Shown here: piece after piece, positions 1 through 6,450 of the stretch
Layout: the number at the start of each line of letters is the position of its first letter
Position numbering within the stretch: position 1 is the first letter of the stretch
Source of the DNA: JAZDEL01 sp043820655
Lineage (GTDB): Archaea > Iainarchaeota > Iainarchaeia > Iainarchaeales > JAZDEL01
NCBI GenBank assembly: GCA_043820655.1
Contig: JBDRDO010000019.1
Location: forward strand, 1-15,363
Length of the DNA: 15,363 nucleotides
Reading direction: 5' to 3'
Notes under the pieces: model-generated
Told to the model about the DNA's origin: nothing
The model's input: only the letters and a program-made list of their open reading frames with translations
Databases searched by the model: none
Program-made: the position numbers and the translations under genes

Positions 1-1
1 A

Positions 2-640
2 AAAAGCGGCGCGGAGGAGAAAATGAAGGGCTTTTATGATAATGAAGAGGCAATAAAAAGAATAGTGGATAAATCAAAAAGTTCAATCGGTTCGGAAATT
101 GAAAAGCACGATTTGGATGAGATTAAATTGCTTGCCGCAAATGCAATCAATTTGCGCGGCGAGCGCCGCGCGCTTACAGAATACATTGAGAAAGGCATGG
201 CTCGCGAGATGCCTAACTTTTCAGTGCTTGCAGGCCCTGTTCTTGGGGCGCGCCTTCTGTCAAAGGCTGGCGGGATGAAGAGGCTTGCATTCATGCCATC
301 CTCAACAATTCAGGTTCTTGGCGCCGAGAAAGCGCTGTTCCAGCACCTCAGAACAGGGGCAAAGGGACCGAAGCACGGTTTGCTTTACTCACACGCGCTT
401 GTCCGCGCTGCCAAGCCGTGGAACAGGGGCAGGATTGCACGCACAATTTCAGGGAAACTTGCAATAGCCGCAAGAGGGGATTACTTTTTAAAGGAGAAAA
501 GCAGTGATTTAAAGGAAACCGCAAACTTGCTTGAGAAGCGGGCAAACGAACTCAGCGAAAGGGGGAAGAGGCATGGCGTTTCATCCGATAAGGAAAAGGG
601 GCATAAGAAAAGCAAAGGAAAAGGGCGGAGAGCACACTGA
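2..640 (+). CDS. nop5: Nop5 (Nop56/58-like) core protein of C/D box RNPs, 5' end missing or short form
   Basis: Scaffold protein of archaeal box C/D RNPs, which bridges L7Ae-bound guide RNA and fibrillarin for 2'-O-methylation. Numbering from the ATG at 23, the Nop domain is plain: GPVLGARLLSKAGGM (71-85), MPSSTIQVLGAEKALFQHLR (91-110), GPKHGLLYS (115-123) and RGRIARTISGKLAIAAR (135-151). A coiled-coil stretch lies before it (about 25-60), and a Lys/Arg-rich tail ends the protein, as usual in the family. The fibrillarin-binding N-terminal domain of about 120 residues is not present. The frame is open to the window edge, so the gene most likely starts upstream. A GGAGG five bases before the ATG at 23 could instead mark a real start of a short protein. 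Fibrillarin follows one gene later, which supports the call. Confidence 0.93.
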   Translation, partial: KSGAEEKMKGFYDNEEAIKRIVDKSKSSIGSEIEKHDLDEIKLLAANAINLRGERRALTEYIEKGMAREMPNFSVLAGPVLGARLLSKAGGMKRLAFMPSSTIQVLGAEKALFQHLRTGAKGPKHGLLYSHALVRAAKPWNRGRIARTISGKLAIAARGDYFLKEKSSDLKETANLLEKRANELSERGKRHGVSSDKEKGHKKSKGKGRRAH

Positions 641-1019
641 TTTCCTTGGCGCAACATATGAAACTGAAATGCCCCACGGCGATAAGAAGGTTGTCAGCAA
701 GCAAAATCTTTTCCGCAAGAAACTAATCGGCGAAAAAACGTTTTACTATGCCGACACAGGGGAAAGGGTCGGCGGTAGGCAGCTGCCAAAGACCTGGGAA
801 ATACTGCGCCGCCTCAGAATATCGCTGAACCTCCTTGGCAGGAAGGAAATTGCCGAAATGTGGGGCAAGGCGGAATACCACAGAGGGACCTTTGCCGGCA
901 AGGAAGGAGTGTGCAGGATAATCGACGGCCAAAAAGAAGGGGAAAAAATTCTTAAGGTGAAGTGGAATTTCGGCATAACAAGGCATTACAACAGGCAGGG
1001 CGAGCCCGTAATAATATAG
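573..1019 (+). CDS. Unrecognised basic protein between nop5 and fibrillarin
   Basis: A 148-residue protein that I do not recognise. The N-terminus is strongly basic (Arg/Lys-rich to about residue 19). The remainder is mixed and rich in Trp, Tyr and Arg, with no signal peptide, membrane helix or cysteine motif; a central segment (about 65-95) looks helical and the C-terminal part looks like beta strands. The start at 573 is chosen because a purine-rich GGGGGAAGAGG stretch precedes it; it overlaps the nop5 tail by 68 bases in another frame. A later ATG at 669 would avoid the overlap, but it has no ribosome binding site and discards sensible in-frame sequence. Its place between nop5 and flpA on the same strand suggests, by inference only, a link to C/D RNPs, rRNA or ribosome assembly. 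Confidence 0.75.
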   Translation: MAFHPIRKRGIRKAKEKGGEHTDFLGATYETEMPHGDKKVVSKQNLFRKKLIGEKTFYYADTGERVGGRQLPKTWEILRRLRISLNLLGRKEIAEMWGKAEYHRGTFAGKEGVCRIIDGQKEGEKILKVKWNFGITRHYNRQGEPVII

Positions 1020-1046
1020 CGACAGGACACGGCAGAAAGTGATTCA

Positions 1047-1727
1047 ATGGCGGAAAGCGATAAACTCATAAAAAAATTCCCGGGCATTTACGGGCTTGGG
1101 AAATTCCTGCTCACCAAAAATCTAACCCCGGGGCAGAAGGTTTACGGCGAGCAGTTGATTAATTTTCAGGGCTCGGAATACAGGGACTGGAACCCGAACA
1201 GGAGCAAGCTTGCGGCGGTAATTAAAAACGGGCTTAAAGAGTTTGTGGTTAAGGAAGGCACGAATATACTTTACCTCGGCGCCGCGGAGGGCACAACAAT
1301 TTCACACCTTTCGGACATAGTGGGAGAAGGAGGGGTTGTTGTGGGGGTAGATATTTCCGCACGCACCATGCGCAAGTTCCTGTTTCTTTGCGAAAGGCGC
1401 GAGAATCTCCTTCCGATAATGGGGGATGCCGCCCAGCCTCTCTCCTATAAGCATGAACTTGGCGAGTTTAAGGCGGATTTCCTGTATCAGGATGTTTCCC
1501 AGCGCGAGCAGGCGGAAATATTCATGCGCAATGCGCGGCAGTACCTGAAAAAGCGCGGCTACGGGATGCTTGCGATTAAGGCACGTTCCGTAAGCTCGAC
1601 AAAAAGCGCCTCAAAGATTTTTGACGAGACATGTGAAAAGCTGGAGAAGGATTTTGAAATCATCCAGCGCATCGGGCTGAAGCCATATGATAAGTTCCAT
1701 GAAGTAATTTACTGCAGGGGAAGGTAG
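1047..1727 (+). CDS. flpA: Fibrillarin-like rRNA/tRNA 2'-O-methyltransferase
   Basis: SAM-dependent methyltransferase of the box C/D RNP that transfers methyl groups to ribose 2'-OH at sites set by guide RNAs. At 226 residues it has the normal archaeal length: a short N-terminal domain, then the Rossmann methyltransferase. Visible motifs are YLGAAEGTT (76-84, SAM-binding loop), VDIS (101-104), GDAAQP (126-131), YQDVSQREQAEIF (147-159) and LAIKARSVSSTK (175-186), all characteristic of fibrillarin. The start has GTGAT at 1039-1043, which can pair with the AUCAC of the 16S rRNA tail. It sits in the nop5 operon, whose product binds fibrillarin. No odd features. Confidence 0.97.
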   Translation: MAESDKLIKKFPGIYGLGKFLLTKNLTPGQKVYGEQLINFQGSEYRDWNPNRSKLAAVIKNGLKEFVVKEGTNILYLGAAEGTTISHLSDIVGEGGVVVGVDISARTMRKFLFLCERRENLLPIMGDAAQPLSYKHELGEFKADFLYQDVSQREQAEIFMRNARQYLKKRGYGMLAIKARSVSSTKSASKIFDETCEKLEKDFEIIQRIGLKPYDKFHEVIYCRGR

Positions 1728-1738
1728 GGGGAATTGAA

Positions 1739-2608
1739 ATGCCCGCGGCAGGAGATGTGAAAACTGCAGGTGCGTGGGCGCCCGCGCACGTAACGGCATT
1801 CTTCAAGATTTATCCGAACGGCTCAACAGGCGCGGGGCTGAATATTGAGGAGGGCGTTACAACAGAGGTGCACGTTGGCGCGGCAAAGGGGCGCGGGAAA
1901 GCAGAGGTCAGAATAAACGGAAAAAAAAGCGCGGCGGAAACCTCGCGCGCGGTTATCCGTGAATTTCTGAAACACACGAACGGGAATTACAATATCACAA
2001 TCAGGCACAAAACAAAACTGCCGATTGGATACGGCATGGGTGCAAGCGGTGCGGGCGCTCTTTCATTGGCGCTTGCACTGAACAGTGCTTTGGGCACGAA
2101 GCTGTCCAGGAAACTGTGTGAAAAAACAGCACGGCGCGCGGAGATTGAATGCGGCACAGGCCTCGGCGACACAACGGCACAGATGAATGCGGGGGTTTTT
2201 TACGGGAAAAAGCCGTACCCCTCAAAAACTGCGGTGCGGATAAAAACAAAAAAACGCCATGTTGCCCTCGGCTTCTTTGCCCCTATAAAAACAAAAAATA
2301 TCATAAGGAGCGCGGAATGGAAGGGAAAAATAAACCGCTCAGGCACATGGTGCATGGGGCATATTGAAAAAAACAGGAATGTGGATGCGCTGATGCATTG
2401 CGCGCGTGTTTTTGCGGTTGAAACAGGGCTTGCCACGCGCAGGGTGCGTGCAGTAATGAATGAAATTCCGGAAGCAGGGCAGGCAATGCTTGGGGAAACT
2501 GTTTTTATGCTGACAAACAGCCCTGCCTCAGCGCGGGCGGCATTAAAAAAACACACGCACAGGGTTATTGTAAGCAGGATTGCAAAAAAGGGGGCGCATG
2601 TTTTATGA
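1739..2608 (+). CDS. Pantoate kinase (GHMP family)
   Basis: First enzyme of the archaeal CoA branch: phosphorylates pantoate to 4-phosphopantoate using ATP, in place of bacterial pantothenate synthetase plus kinase. The 289-residue length is typical. The N-terminal PAHVTAFF and STGAGLNIEEGVTT segments and the GHMP ATP-binding loop PIGYGMGASGAGALS (about 95-109) are all family hallmarks; GTGLGDTTAQ lies downstream. The start follows a G-rich site beginning at the fibrillarin stop codon, with about seven bases of spacing. The stop overlaps the next start as ATGA. The next gene encodes the enzyme that uses the product, so pathway and order agree (COG1829-type). Confidence 0.94.
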   Translation: MPAAGDVKTAGAWAPAHVTAFFKIYPNGSTGAGLNIEEGVTTEVHVGAAKGRGKAEVRINGKKSAAETSRAVIREFLKHTNGNYNITIRHKTKLPIGYGMGASGAGALSLALALNSALGTKLSRKLCEKTARRAEIECGTGLGDTTAQMNAGVFYGKKPYPSKTAVRIKTKKRHVALGFFAPIKTKNIIRSAEWKGKINRSGTWCMGHIEKNRNVDALMHCARVFAVETGLATRRVRAVMNEIPEAGQAMLGETVFMLTNSPASARAALKKHTHRVIVSRIAKKGAHVL

Positions 2609-3372
2609 GCTCGGGCAAAGAGGCGCAGATACCAAAAACACATCCGCGCTATAAGTCACTTCTGCAGAGGCACATGTTAGAGGAGGCAATGCACAATGGC
2701 ATTGTTGCCCCCGCGGGACTGACAGCGCACGGCAGGGGCGAGGCGTTTGATTATCTGATTGGAGAAAGGACAACAAAAAATGCAAAGGGCTCAATCCGCG
2801 CCGCTGCGGCTGAATTATTGCTTGCGGAAAGGCCGGTACTGTGCGTGAACGGGAACACCTCAGCGCTATGTGCGCGTGAAATAATTTCACTGCGCAAGGC
2901 AGTTCCAAACTCGGCAATTGAGGTAAATCTTTTTTACCGCTCGCGCACACGCGAGATTAAAATAAAAAAACTGTTCTCAAAACTCGGGGAGAAAATTTTA
3001 GGGGCTGACCCCAAGATGCAGACAAGAATAACAGGCCTTGATTCCGCGCGCAGGATTGTTGATGCACGCGGGGTTAAAAATGCCGACACCGTGCTTGTTA
3101 TGCTTGAGGACGGGGACAGGACAGAGGCACTGCGCAAACTCGGCAAGCGCGTTATTGCAATTGATTTAAATCCGCTGTCAAGAACTGCAAAAAAGGCGGA
3201 CATAACAATAGTTGACAATGTCTGCAGGGCACTGCCCCTGCTCACAAAAGAGGTGCGGAACCTGAAAAAGTGCCGCGGCGGAAACGCGGCAATAAATTCA
3301 ATAAAGGCGCGCTACAGCAACAAAAAGGCGCTTGACAACTCGCTTAAAATAATACGCGGAGGCGCCAGATAA
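2605..3372 (+). CDS. 4-phosphopantoate--beta-alanine ligase (archaeal phosphopantothenate synthetase)
   Basis: Condenses 4-phosphopantoate with beta-alanine using ATP to give 4'-phosphopantothenate, the step after pantoate kinase. At 255 residues it matches the COG1701/DUF137 family. The N-terminal IPKTHPRYKSLL, GIVAPAGLTAHGRGEAFDYL and SIRAAAAELLLAERPVLCVN segments and the NGNTSAL motif are diagnostic. DLNPLSRTAKKADITIVDN lies in the C-terminal half. Translation is probably coupled to pantoate kinase through the four-base ATGA overlap. The stop TAA shares its last base with the next ATG. No key segment appears to be missing. Confidence 0.95.
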   Translation: MSSGKEAQIPKTHPRYKSLLQRHMLEEAMHNGIVAPAGLTAHGRGEAFDYLIGERTTKNAKGSIRAAAAELLLAERPVLCVNGNTSALCAREIISLRKAVPNSAIEVNLFYRSRTREIKIKKLFSKLGEKILGADPKMQTRITGLDSARRIVDARGVKNADTVLVMLEDGDRTEALRKLGKRVIAIDLNPLSRTAKKADITIVDNVCRALPLLTKEVRNLKKCRGGNAAINSIKARYSNKKALDNSLKIIRGGAR

Positions 3373-3926
3373 TGCACGGGACAAAACGCCAGGCAATCCA
3401 CTTATTGCTCGGGCTTTTGTTCATTTACCTTGCGCTTTCATTCGGCAGGGCAATTGCACTGCAGGCCGCTGTTGTAATTTTTATTGCCGGCTCCGTGCTT
3501 TCATTCCTTATCCTGCACGGATTGGATATTCCATTAATTAACCGCATCCTTGGAAATGTGCAGAGGCAGCGCGAGCAGGGAAAATTGCCGGGAATTTCGG
3601 CGATGTATTTCGTGCTTGGGGTTGCAATTACGCTTTTTGTTTTTCCCCTGCAGGCAGCTGTTGCAGGGCTTATGGTGCTTACATTCGGCGATACCACGGC
3701 AACACTTGCAGGGGGCAGGTTCGGCAGGCACAAAACAATAGGGGAAAGGACAGTTGAGGGCACTGCCGCGGGAATTGCCGCTGCATTCATTGCACTGCTT
3801 TTCCTCACAACGCCATTAAATGCCGCAATTGTTGCCTGCGCAGGAATGCTTGCGGAATACCTGCCGATTGATGATTCATACAGCATACCCGCGGTTGCGG
3901 GGCTTGTTATGCTTCTGCTGATTTAG
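3372..3926 (+). CDS. Dolichol/phytol-kinase-like integral membrane protein (SEC59 family)
   Basis: A 184-residue, very hydrophobic protein with about five or six membrane helices. The cytosolic signature FGDTTATLAGGRFGRHKTIGE (from about residue 112) followed by RTVEGTAAG is typical of the CTP-dependent polyprenol/dolichol/phytol kinase family (COG0170), as is the C-terminal LPIDDSYSIP. By family knowledge it phosphorylates an isoprenoid alcohol or related lipid with a nucleotide; the substrate cannot be read from the sequence. It overlaps the upstream CoA gene by one base (TAATG), so it belongs to the same operon although the pathway differs. The family includes both lipid kinases and cytidylyltransferase-like members, so the reaction is only moderately sure. 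Confidence 0.82.
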   Translation: MHGTKRQAIHLLLGLLFIYLALSFGRAIALQAAVVIFIAGSVLSFLILHGLDIPLINRILGNVQRQREQGKLPGISAMYFVLGVAITLFVFPLQAAVAGLMVLTFGDTTATLAGGRFGRHKTIGERTVEGTAAGIAAAFIALLFLTTPLNAAIVACAGMLAEYLPIDDSYSIPAVAGLVMLLLI

Positions 3927-3937
3927 CCTTGCGTTGC

Positions 3938-3946
3938 TTTTTTAAA
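3938..3946 (+). promoter_or_regulatory. TATA box of tRNA-Arg
   Basis: TTTTTTAAA lies about 27-35 bases before the mature 5' end of the tRNA, the usual archaeal TATA distance. Its T-run also follows the preceding operon's stop by only about 12 bases, so it may double as a T-rich transcription termination signal for that operon. Confidence 0.6.
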
Positions 3947-3972
3947 CCATTTCATGCCAAAAATTCCTCTAA

Positions 3973-4047
3973 GGACGGGTAGCCTAGTCTGGATAGGGCA
4001 GCTGCCTCCTAAGCAGCAGGTCGAGGGTTCAAATCCCTCTCCGTCCG
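3973..4047 (+). tRNA. tRNA-Arg (anticodon CCU)
   Basis: A full cloverleaf can be folded by hand. The acceptor stem GGACGGG (3973-3979) pairs with 4040-4046, with one G-U pair. The D arm stem is 3982-3985 with 3996-3999. The anticodon stem GCTGC/GCAGC (4001-4005, 4013-4017) encloses loop CTCCTAA, with anticodon CCT at 4008-4010, reading AGG. The variable loop has five bases. The T stem GAGGG/CCCTC (4023-4027, 4035-4039) closes a TTCAAAT loop. The discriminator base is G4047. CCA is not encoded and no intron is present. The DNA anticodon CCT assigns it to arginine. Confidence 0.96.
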
Positions 4048-4096
4048 TTACTAATTTTCTGCGTGCCATTTAGGCACTTCCACAATCGCCGAAACC

Positions 4097-4106
4097 ATTT
4101 TAAAAG
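4097..4106 (+). promoter_or_regulatory. TATA box of the HTH regulator gene
   Basis: ATTTTAAAAG is centred about 26 bases upstream of the ATG at 4128. With archaeal TATA-to-start spacing, transcription would begin at or next to the start codon, and no clear Shine-Dalgarno sequence is seen, so a leaderless mRNA is likely. Confidence 0.6.
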
Positions 4107-4127
4107 GGAAATGCGCTATTATAAGGT

Positions 4128-4829
4128 ATGGATCAGCTTCAAACCACAATTGCCGGCGAAATAACGCTTTCGCAGAATCCGGGCAAGAGCATGAAGAAGT
4201 GGCGCGAGATTTTCGGCATTTCACAGACCGAGCTTGCGGAATACCTCAAGGTTTCATCCTCAACAATTTCCGATTATGAGGGAGGCAGGAGGCAGAGCCC
4301 CGGCATCGGCGTGATAAAGAGGCTTGTTTCGGCGATTATAGAGCTTGATGACAGGCACGGCGGCAAGATTAAGAAACAGCTTGAGAAGGACTTCACGCCC
4401 AAAGAGGATGTCTTTGATGTGCACGAGTTCAGCGAGGCTATGGAGGGCAAGAAGCTTGCGGAAAAAATAGACGCAACTGCAGTGGCAAACCCGGGCAAGC
4501 TGAAAGGCACCAAGGTTTACGGCTACACAATTATAGATTCACTTAAGGTTATTCTGGATGTTCCTGTGCACGAGTACATGACAATGTACGGCAAAACTCC
4601 CGAAAGGGCATTGATTTTCCGGCATGTGGAAACAGGGCGCTCCCCGCTTATTGCGGTTAAGGTAGGCAGGTTTTCAACGGACATGCGGCCGAGCATAGTT
4701 GTCCTGCACGGGCTTGAGAAAGTTGATCCCATTGCGATTAAAATTGCGGAGAGCGAGAAAATACCCCTGCTTGTGACAACAAAGCCGATTGAGGAAATAA
4801 TCTCCACGCTGAAAAAATACGAAAGCTGA
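4128..4829 (+). CDS. XRE-type helix-turn-helix transcriptional regulator (COG1709-like)
   Basis: A 233-residue DNA-binding protein. Residues about 21-75 form an XRE/Cro-type HTH, with MKKWREIFGISQTELAEYL followed by SSSTISDYEGGRRQSPG, the sequence seen in the conserved archaeal COG1709 regulators. The remaining 150 residues form a mixed alpha/beta C-terminal domain (for example KVYGYTIIDSLKVILDVPVHEY and PSIVVLHGLEKVDPIAIKIAE), presumably for ligand sensing or dimerisation; its target is unknown. It stands alone between a tRNA and a convergent operon, with its own TATA box. Family assignment is good; regulon and ligand cannot be inferred. Confidence 0.88.
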   Translation: MDQLQTTIAGEITLSQNPGKSMKKWREIFGISQTELAEYLKVSSSTISDYEGGRRQSPGIGVIKRLVSAIIELDDRHGGKIKKQLEKDFTPKEDVFDVHEFSEAMEGKKLAEKIDATAVANPGKLKGTKVYGYTIIDSLKVILDVPVHEYMTMYGKTPERALIFRHVETGRSPLIAVKVGRFSTDMRPSIVVLHGLEKVDPIAIKIAESEKIPLLVTTKPIEEIISTLKKYES

Positions 4830-4830
4830 T

Positions 4831-4845
4831 TTTCACGCGGTGAAA
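4831..4845. terminator. Small hairpin between convergent HTH and NMD3 genes
   Basis: TTTCAC-GCG-GTGAAA is a perfect 6-bp inverted repeat with a 3-base loop, starting two bases after the HTH stop codon and 17 bases from the NMD3 stop on the other strand. It could act for either transcript. There is no strong following T-run on either strand, so the terminator role is tentative. Confidence 0.35.
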
Positions 4846-4861
4846 TGCGCTTTACAGGGCA

Positions 4862-5635
4862 TCAGAACCGCACGCAGAATGTAAACCTGCGCTTTGCCTT
4901 CCCGCTGGTATCAACGCCCATAAGAGTAAAAGAGTGCTTTACCTTTCCGTGGGTTTGTTTCACAAGCGCCTCGGCAGTAACCTTCGCCGCGCGCTTGCTC
5001 CCTATGCGCAAATCAACCCCGTTACGCGCCCTGTCCATGCCGATTACCTGCGCAAGGGGATCTTGCTTCCTTTCCGCGCGCAGGAACCCCTCAGCCTCCC
5101 GCAGTTTTTCATTCAGCTGTTCTTGGGAGGGCTTCTCATCAAACCTTATCTGAATAGTTGCCTCAAAATAATTTGATGCAAGCTTCATGCATGCATCACA
5201 CAGCACATTTGCGGGCTTAAGCAGAACCTGTTTCTCAACATGCACATCCGAACCCTCAACCTTTCCGTCCACTGAAATATTCGCAAGCGTAATGCCGTTG
5301 TTCTGCGGCTCAAGTGAAATTTCAGTCTCGGGCTCGGCAATCCCCCTTATTTTTATGTTCTTTTCAACAAATTCGCACAGTGCATCCGAGTCCTGCGAGC
5401 CCAAGCGAGCAAGGCGGGCCGAAGTGCCCTCCAGATCACGCGCGGATCTTTCCGCGCCCTGTTCAACCCAGTGGCCGCCCACAAGCACCTTCGCACACCT
5501 CTTGCAGTGCTCAACCTTCAGTTCAACAGGTGCAATAATAATCTCATGCTCGGAGGCATAACACTCCGCGCAGAACCCGCGCACAAATTTTTCCGCACTA
5601 CCCTCCTTCCCGCACTTGGGGCAGAAGCGTTTCAT
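4862..5635 (-). CDS. NMD3-like ribosome-associated zinc protein
   Basis: Archaeal homologue of NMD3, which in eukaryotes is the 60S export adaptor that binds the subunit interface; in archaea it is thought to bind the large subunit. The 257 residues carry four CxxC pairs in the NMD3 order: C5/C8, C22/C25, C44/C47 and C146/C149, giving two zinc sites. A central region of mixed strands and helices follows, with GKVKHSFTLMGVDTSGKAKRR near the end. Many homologues continue past this point; this one stops shortly after, so it looks like a shortened form. The start overlaps the upstream membrane gene as ATGA, making it the last gene of a three-gene operon. Confidence 0.88.
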   Translation of the reverse strand: MKRFCPKCGKEGSAEKFVRGFCAECYASEHEIIIAPVELKVEHCKRCAKVLVGGHWVEQGAERSARDLEGTSARLARLGSQDSDALCEFVEKNIKIRGIAEPETEISLEPQNNGITLANISVDGKVEGSDVHVEKQVLLKPANVLCDACMKLASNYFEATIQIRFDEKPSQEQLNEKLREAEGFLRAERKQDPLAQVIGMDRARNGVDLRIGSKRAAKVTAEALVKQTHGKVKHSFTLMGVDTSGKAKRRFTFCVRF

Positions 5636-6450
5636 TTTAACGCCTTCCCTTTGCCGCGCGCAATGCCGGCATTCCCCAACCCGTACTCAAGGTAAAATGT
5701 GGGGTTAAGCACATACAGATATGCCGCGAAAACCCCCGTAAAAATTCTCGCAAGAATGAACAGCACAAGCACAATTACGCCCGCCGCGTTTCCCGCCCTG
5801 AGCGCAAATTCAAACCCGAACGCAAGCAGGAATGAGAGCAATGAAATTGCCATGCTTGCCGCGGAAGCAATAACAACATCCTTCAGGTTTCCGCGTGAAA
5901 GGGAAAGTGTCCTGCGCAGTGTTGCGATGATGCCAAGATTTTCAAGCGCGGCAACAGGGTAAAGCAGGAAGAACGCGACAAGCATAACAAATATCGCGGC
6001 GAGTGAAACCGCGCCCATAATCAGCGTTCCCTCCGCGCTTCCGAAGGCAATCATTATGCCTATAACCGAGCCAAGCGCGGCGCTTATTGCAAATGCCCCC
6101 ATTTCAACAACAAGCACGGACGGCACAACAACAATAAACCTTTTCCACGACGTCCCCGCCGCCGCGCGGAAGGAAACATCCCCTGTTTTGCGGAACTGCC
6201 CCGCCATTACGGAGTACATCGCATTCACAAAAACATCGATGAAACTCACGGCAAGCATGAAAATAATCCAGAAAATGGAGGAATAAATCAGTTCGATGTT
6301 CGGGGAGGTGAATGCATCAACAGTTATTCCCGCAACCGCAATTATGGGAAAGGCGTAAAGGAACGCAATCAGGACCTTTGGCAGAAACAGTTTTGGGCAT
6401 TTCTTAAGCGTTCGGAACGAGCCAACAAAGACCTTTGCCAGCGAAGTCAT
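5632..6450 (-). CDS. Multi-pass membrane protein, function unknown
   Basis: A 272-residue hydrophobic protein with about six predicted membrane helices, near residues 20-44, 53-80, 104-132, 138-168, 184-212 and 216-246. Conserved-looking features include LYPVAALENLGIIATLRRTLSL between helices 4 and 5 and the C-terminal LNPTFYLEYGLGN. That layout resembles the uncharacterised archaeal membrane proteins often annotated as DUF-type or glycerophosphodiester phosphodiesterase membrane-domain relatives; I do not claim an activity. It overlaps both the upstream nuclease gene and the downstream NMD3 gene by four bases (ATGA), so translation of the three is probably coupled. Confidence 0.8.
   Translation of the reverse strand: MTSLAKVFVGSFRTLKKCPKLFLPKVLIAFLYAFPIIAVAGITVDAFTSPNIELIYSSIFWIIFMLAVSFIDVFVNAMYSVMAGQFRKTGDVSFRAAAGTSWKRFIVVVPSVLVVEMGAFAISAALGSVIGIMIAFGSAEGTLIMGAVSLAAIFVMLVAFFLLYPVAALENLGIIATLRRTLSLSRGNLKDVVIASAASMAISLLSFLLAFGFEFALRAGNAAGVIVLVLFILARIFTGVFAAYLYVLNPTFYLEYGLGNAGIARGKGKALK

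Noticed and set aside
3425..3886. 153-codon open frame opposite the kinase-like membrane protein
   Set aside because: Mirror of a GC-rich hydrophobic gene; no start signal or family resemblance, and the plus-strand gene is well supported.
3927..4127. Box C/D guide RNA near the tRNA or fibrillarin genes
   Set aside because: I looked for a C box (RTGATGA) followed by a D box (CTGA) at guide-RNA spacing in the intergenic stretches and found no convincing pair.
4845..5176. Plus-strand frames opposite NMD3
   Set aside because: NMD3 with its four CxxC pairs is clear on the minus strand; the opposite frames are Ser/Pro/Phe-rich shadows.
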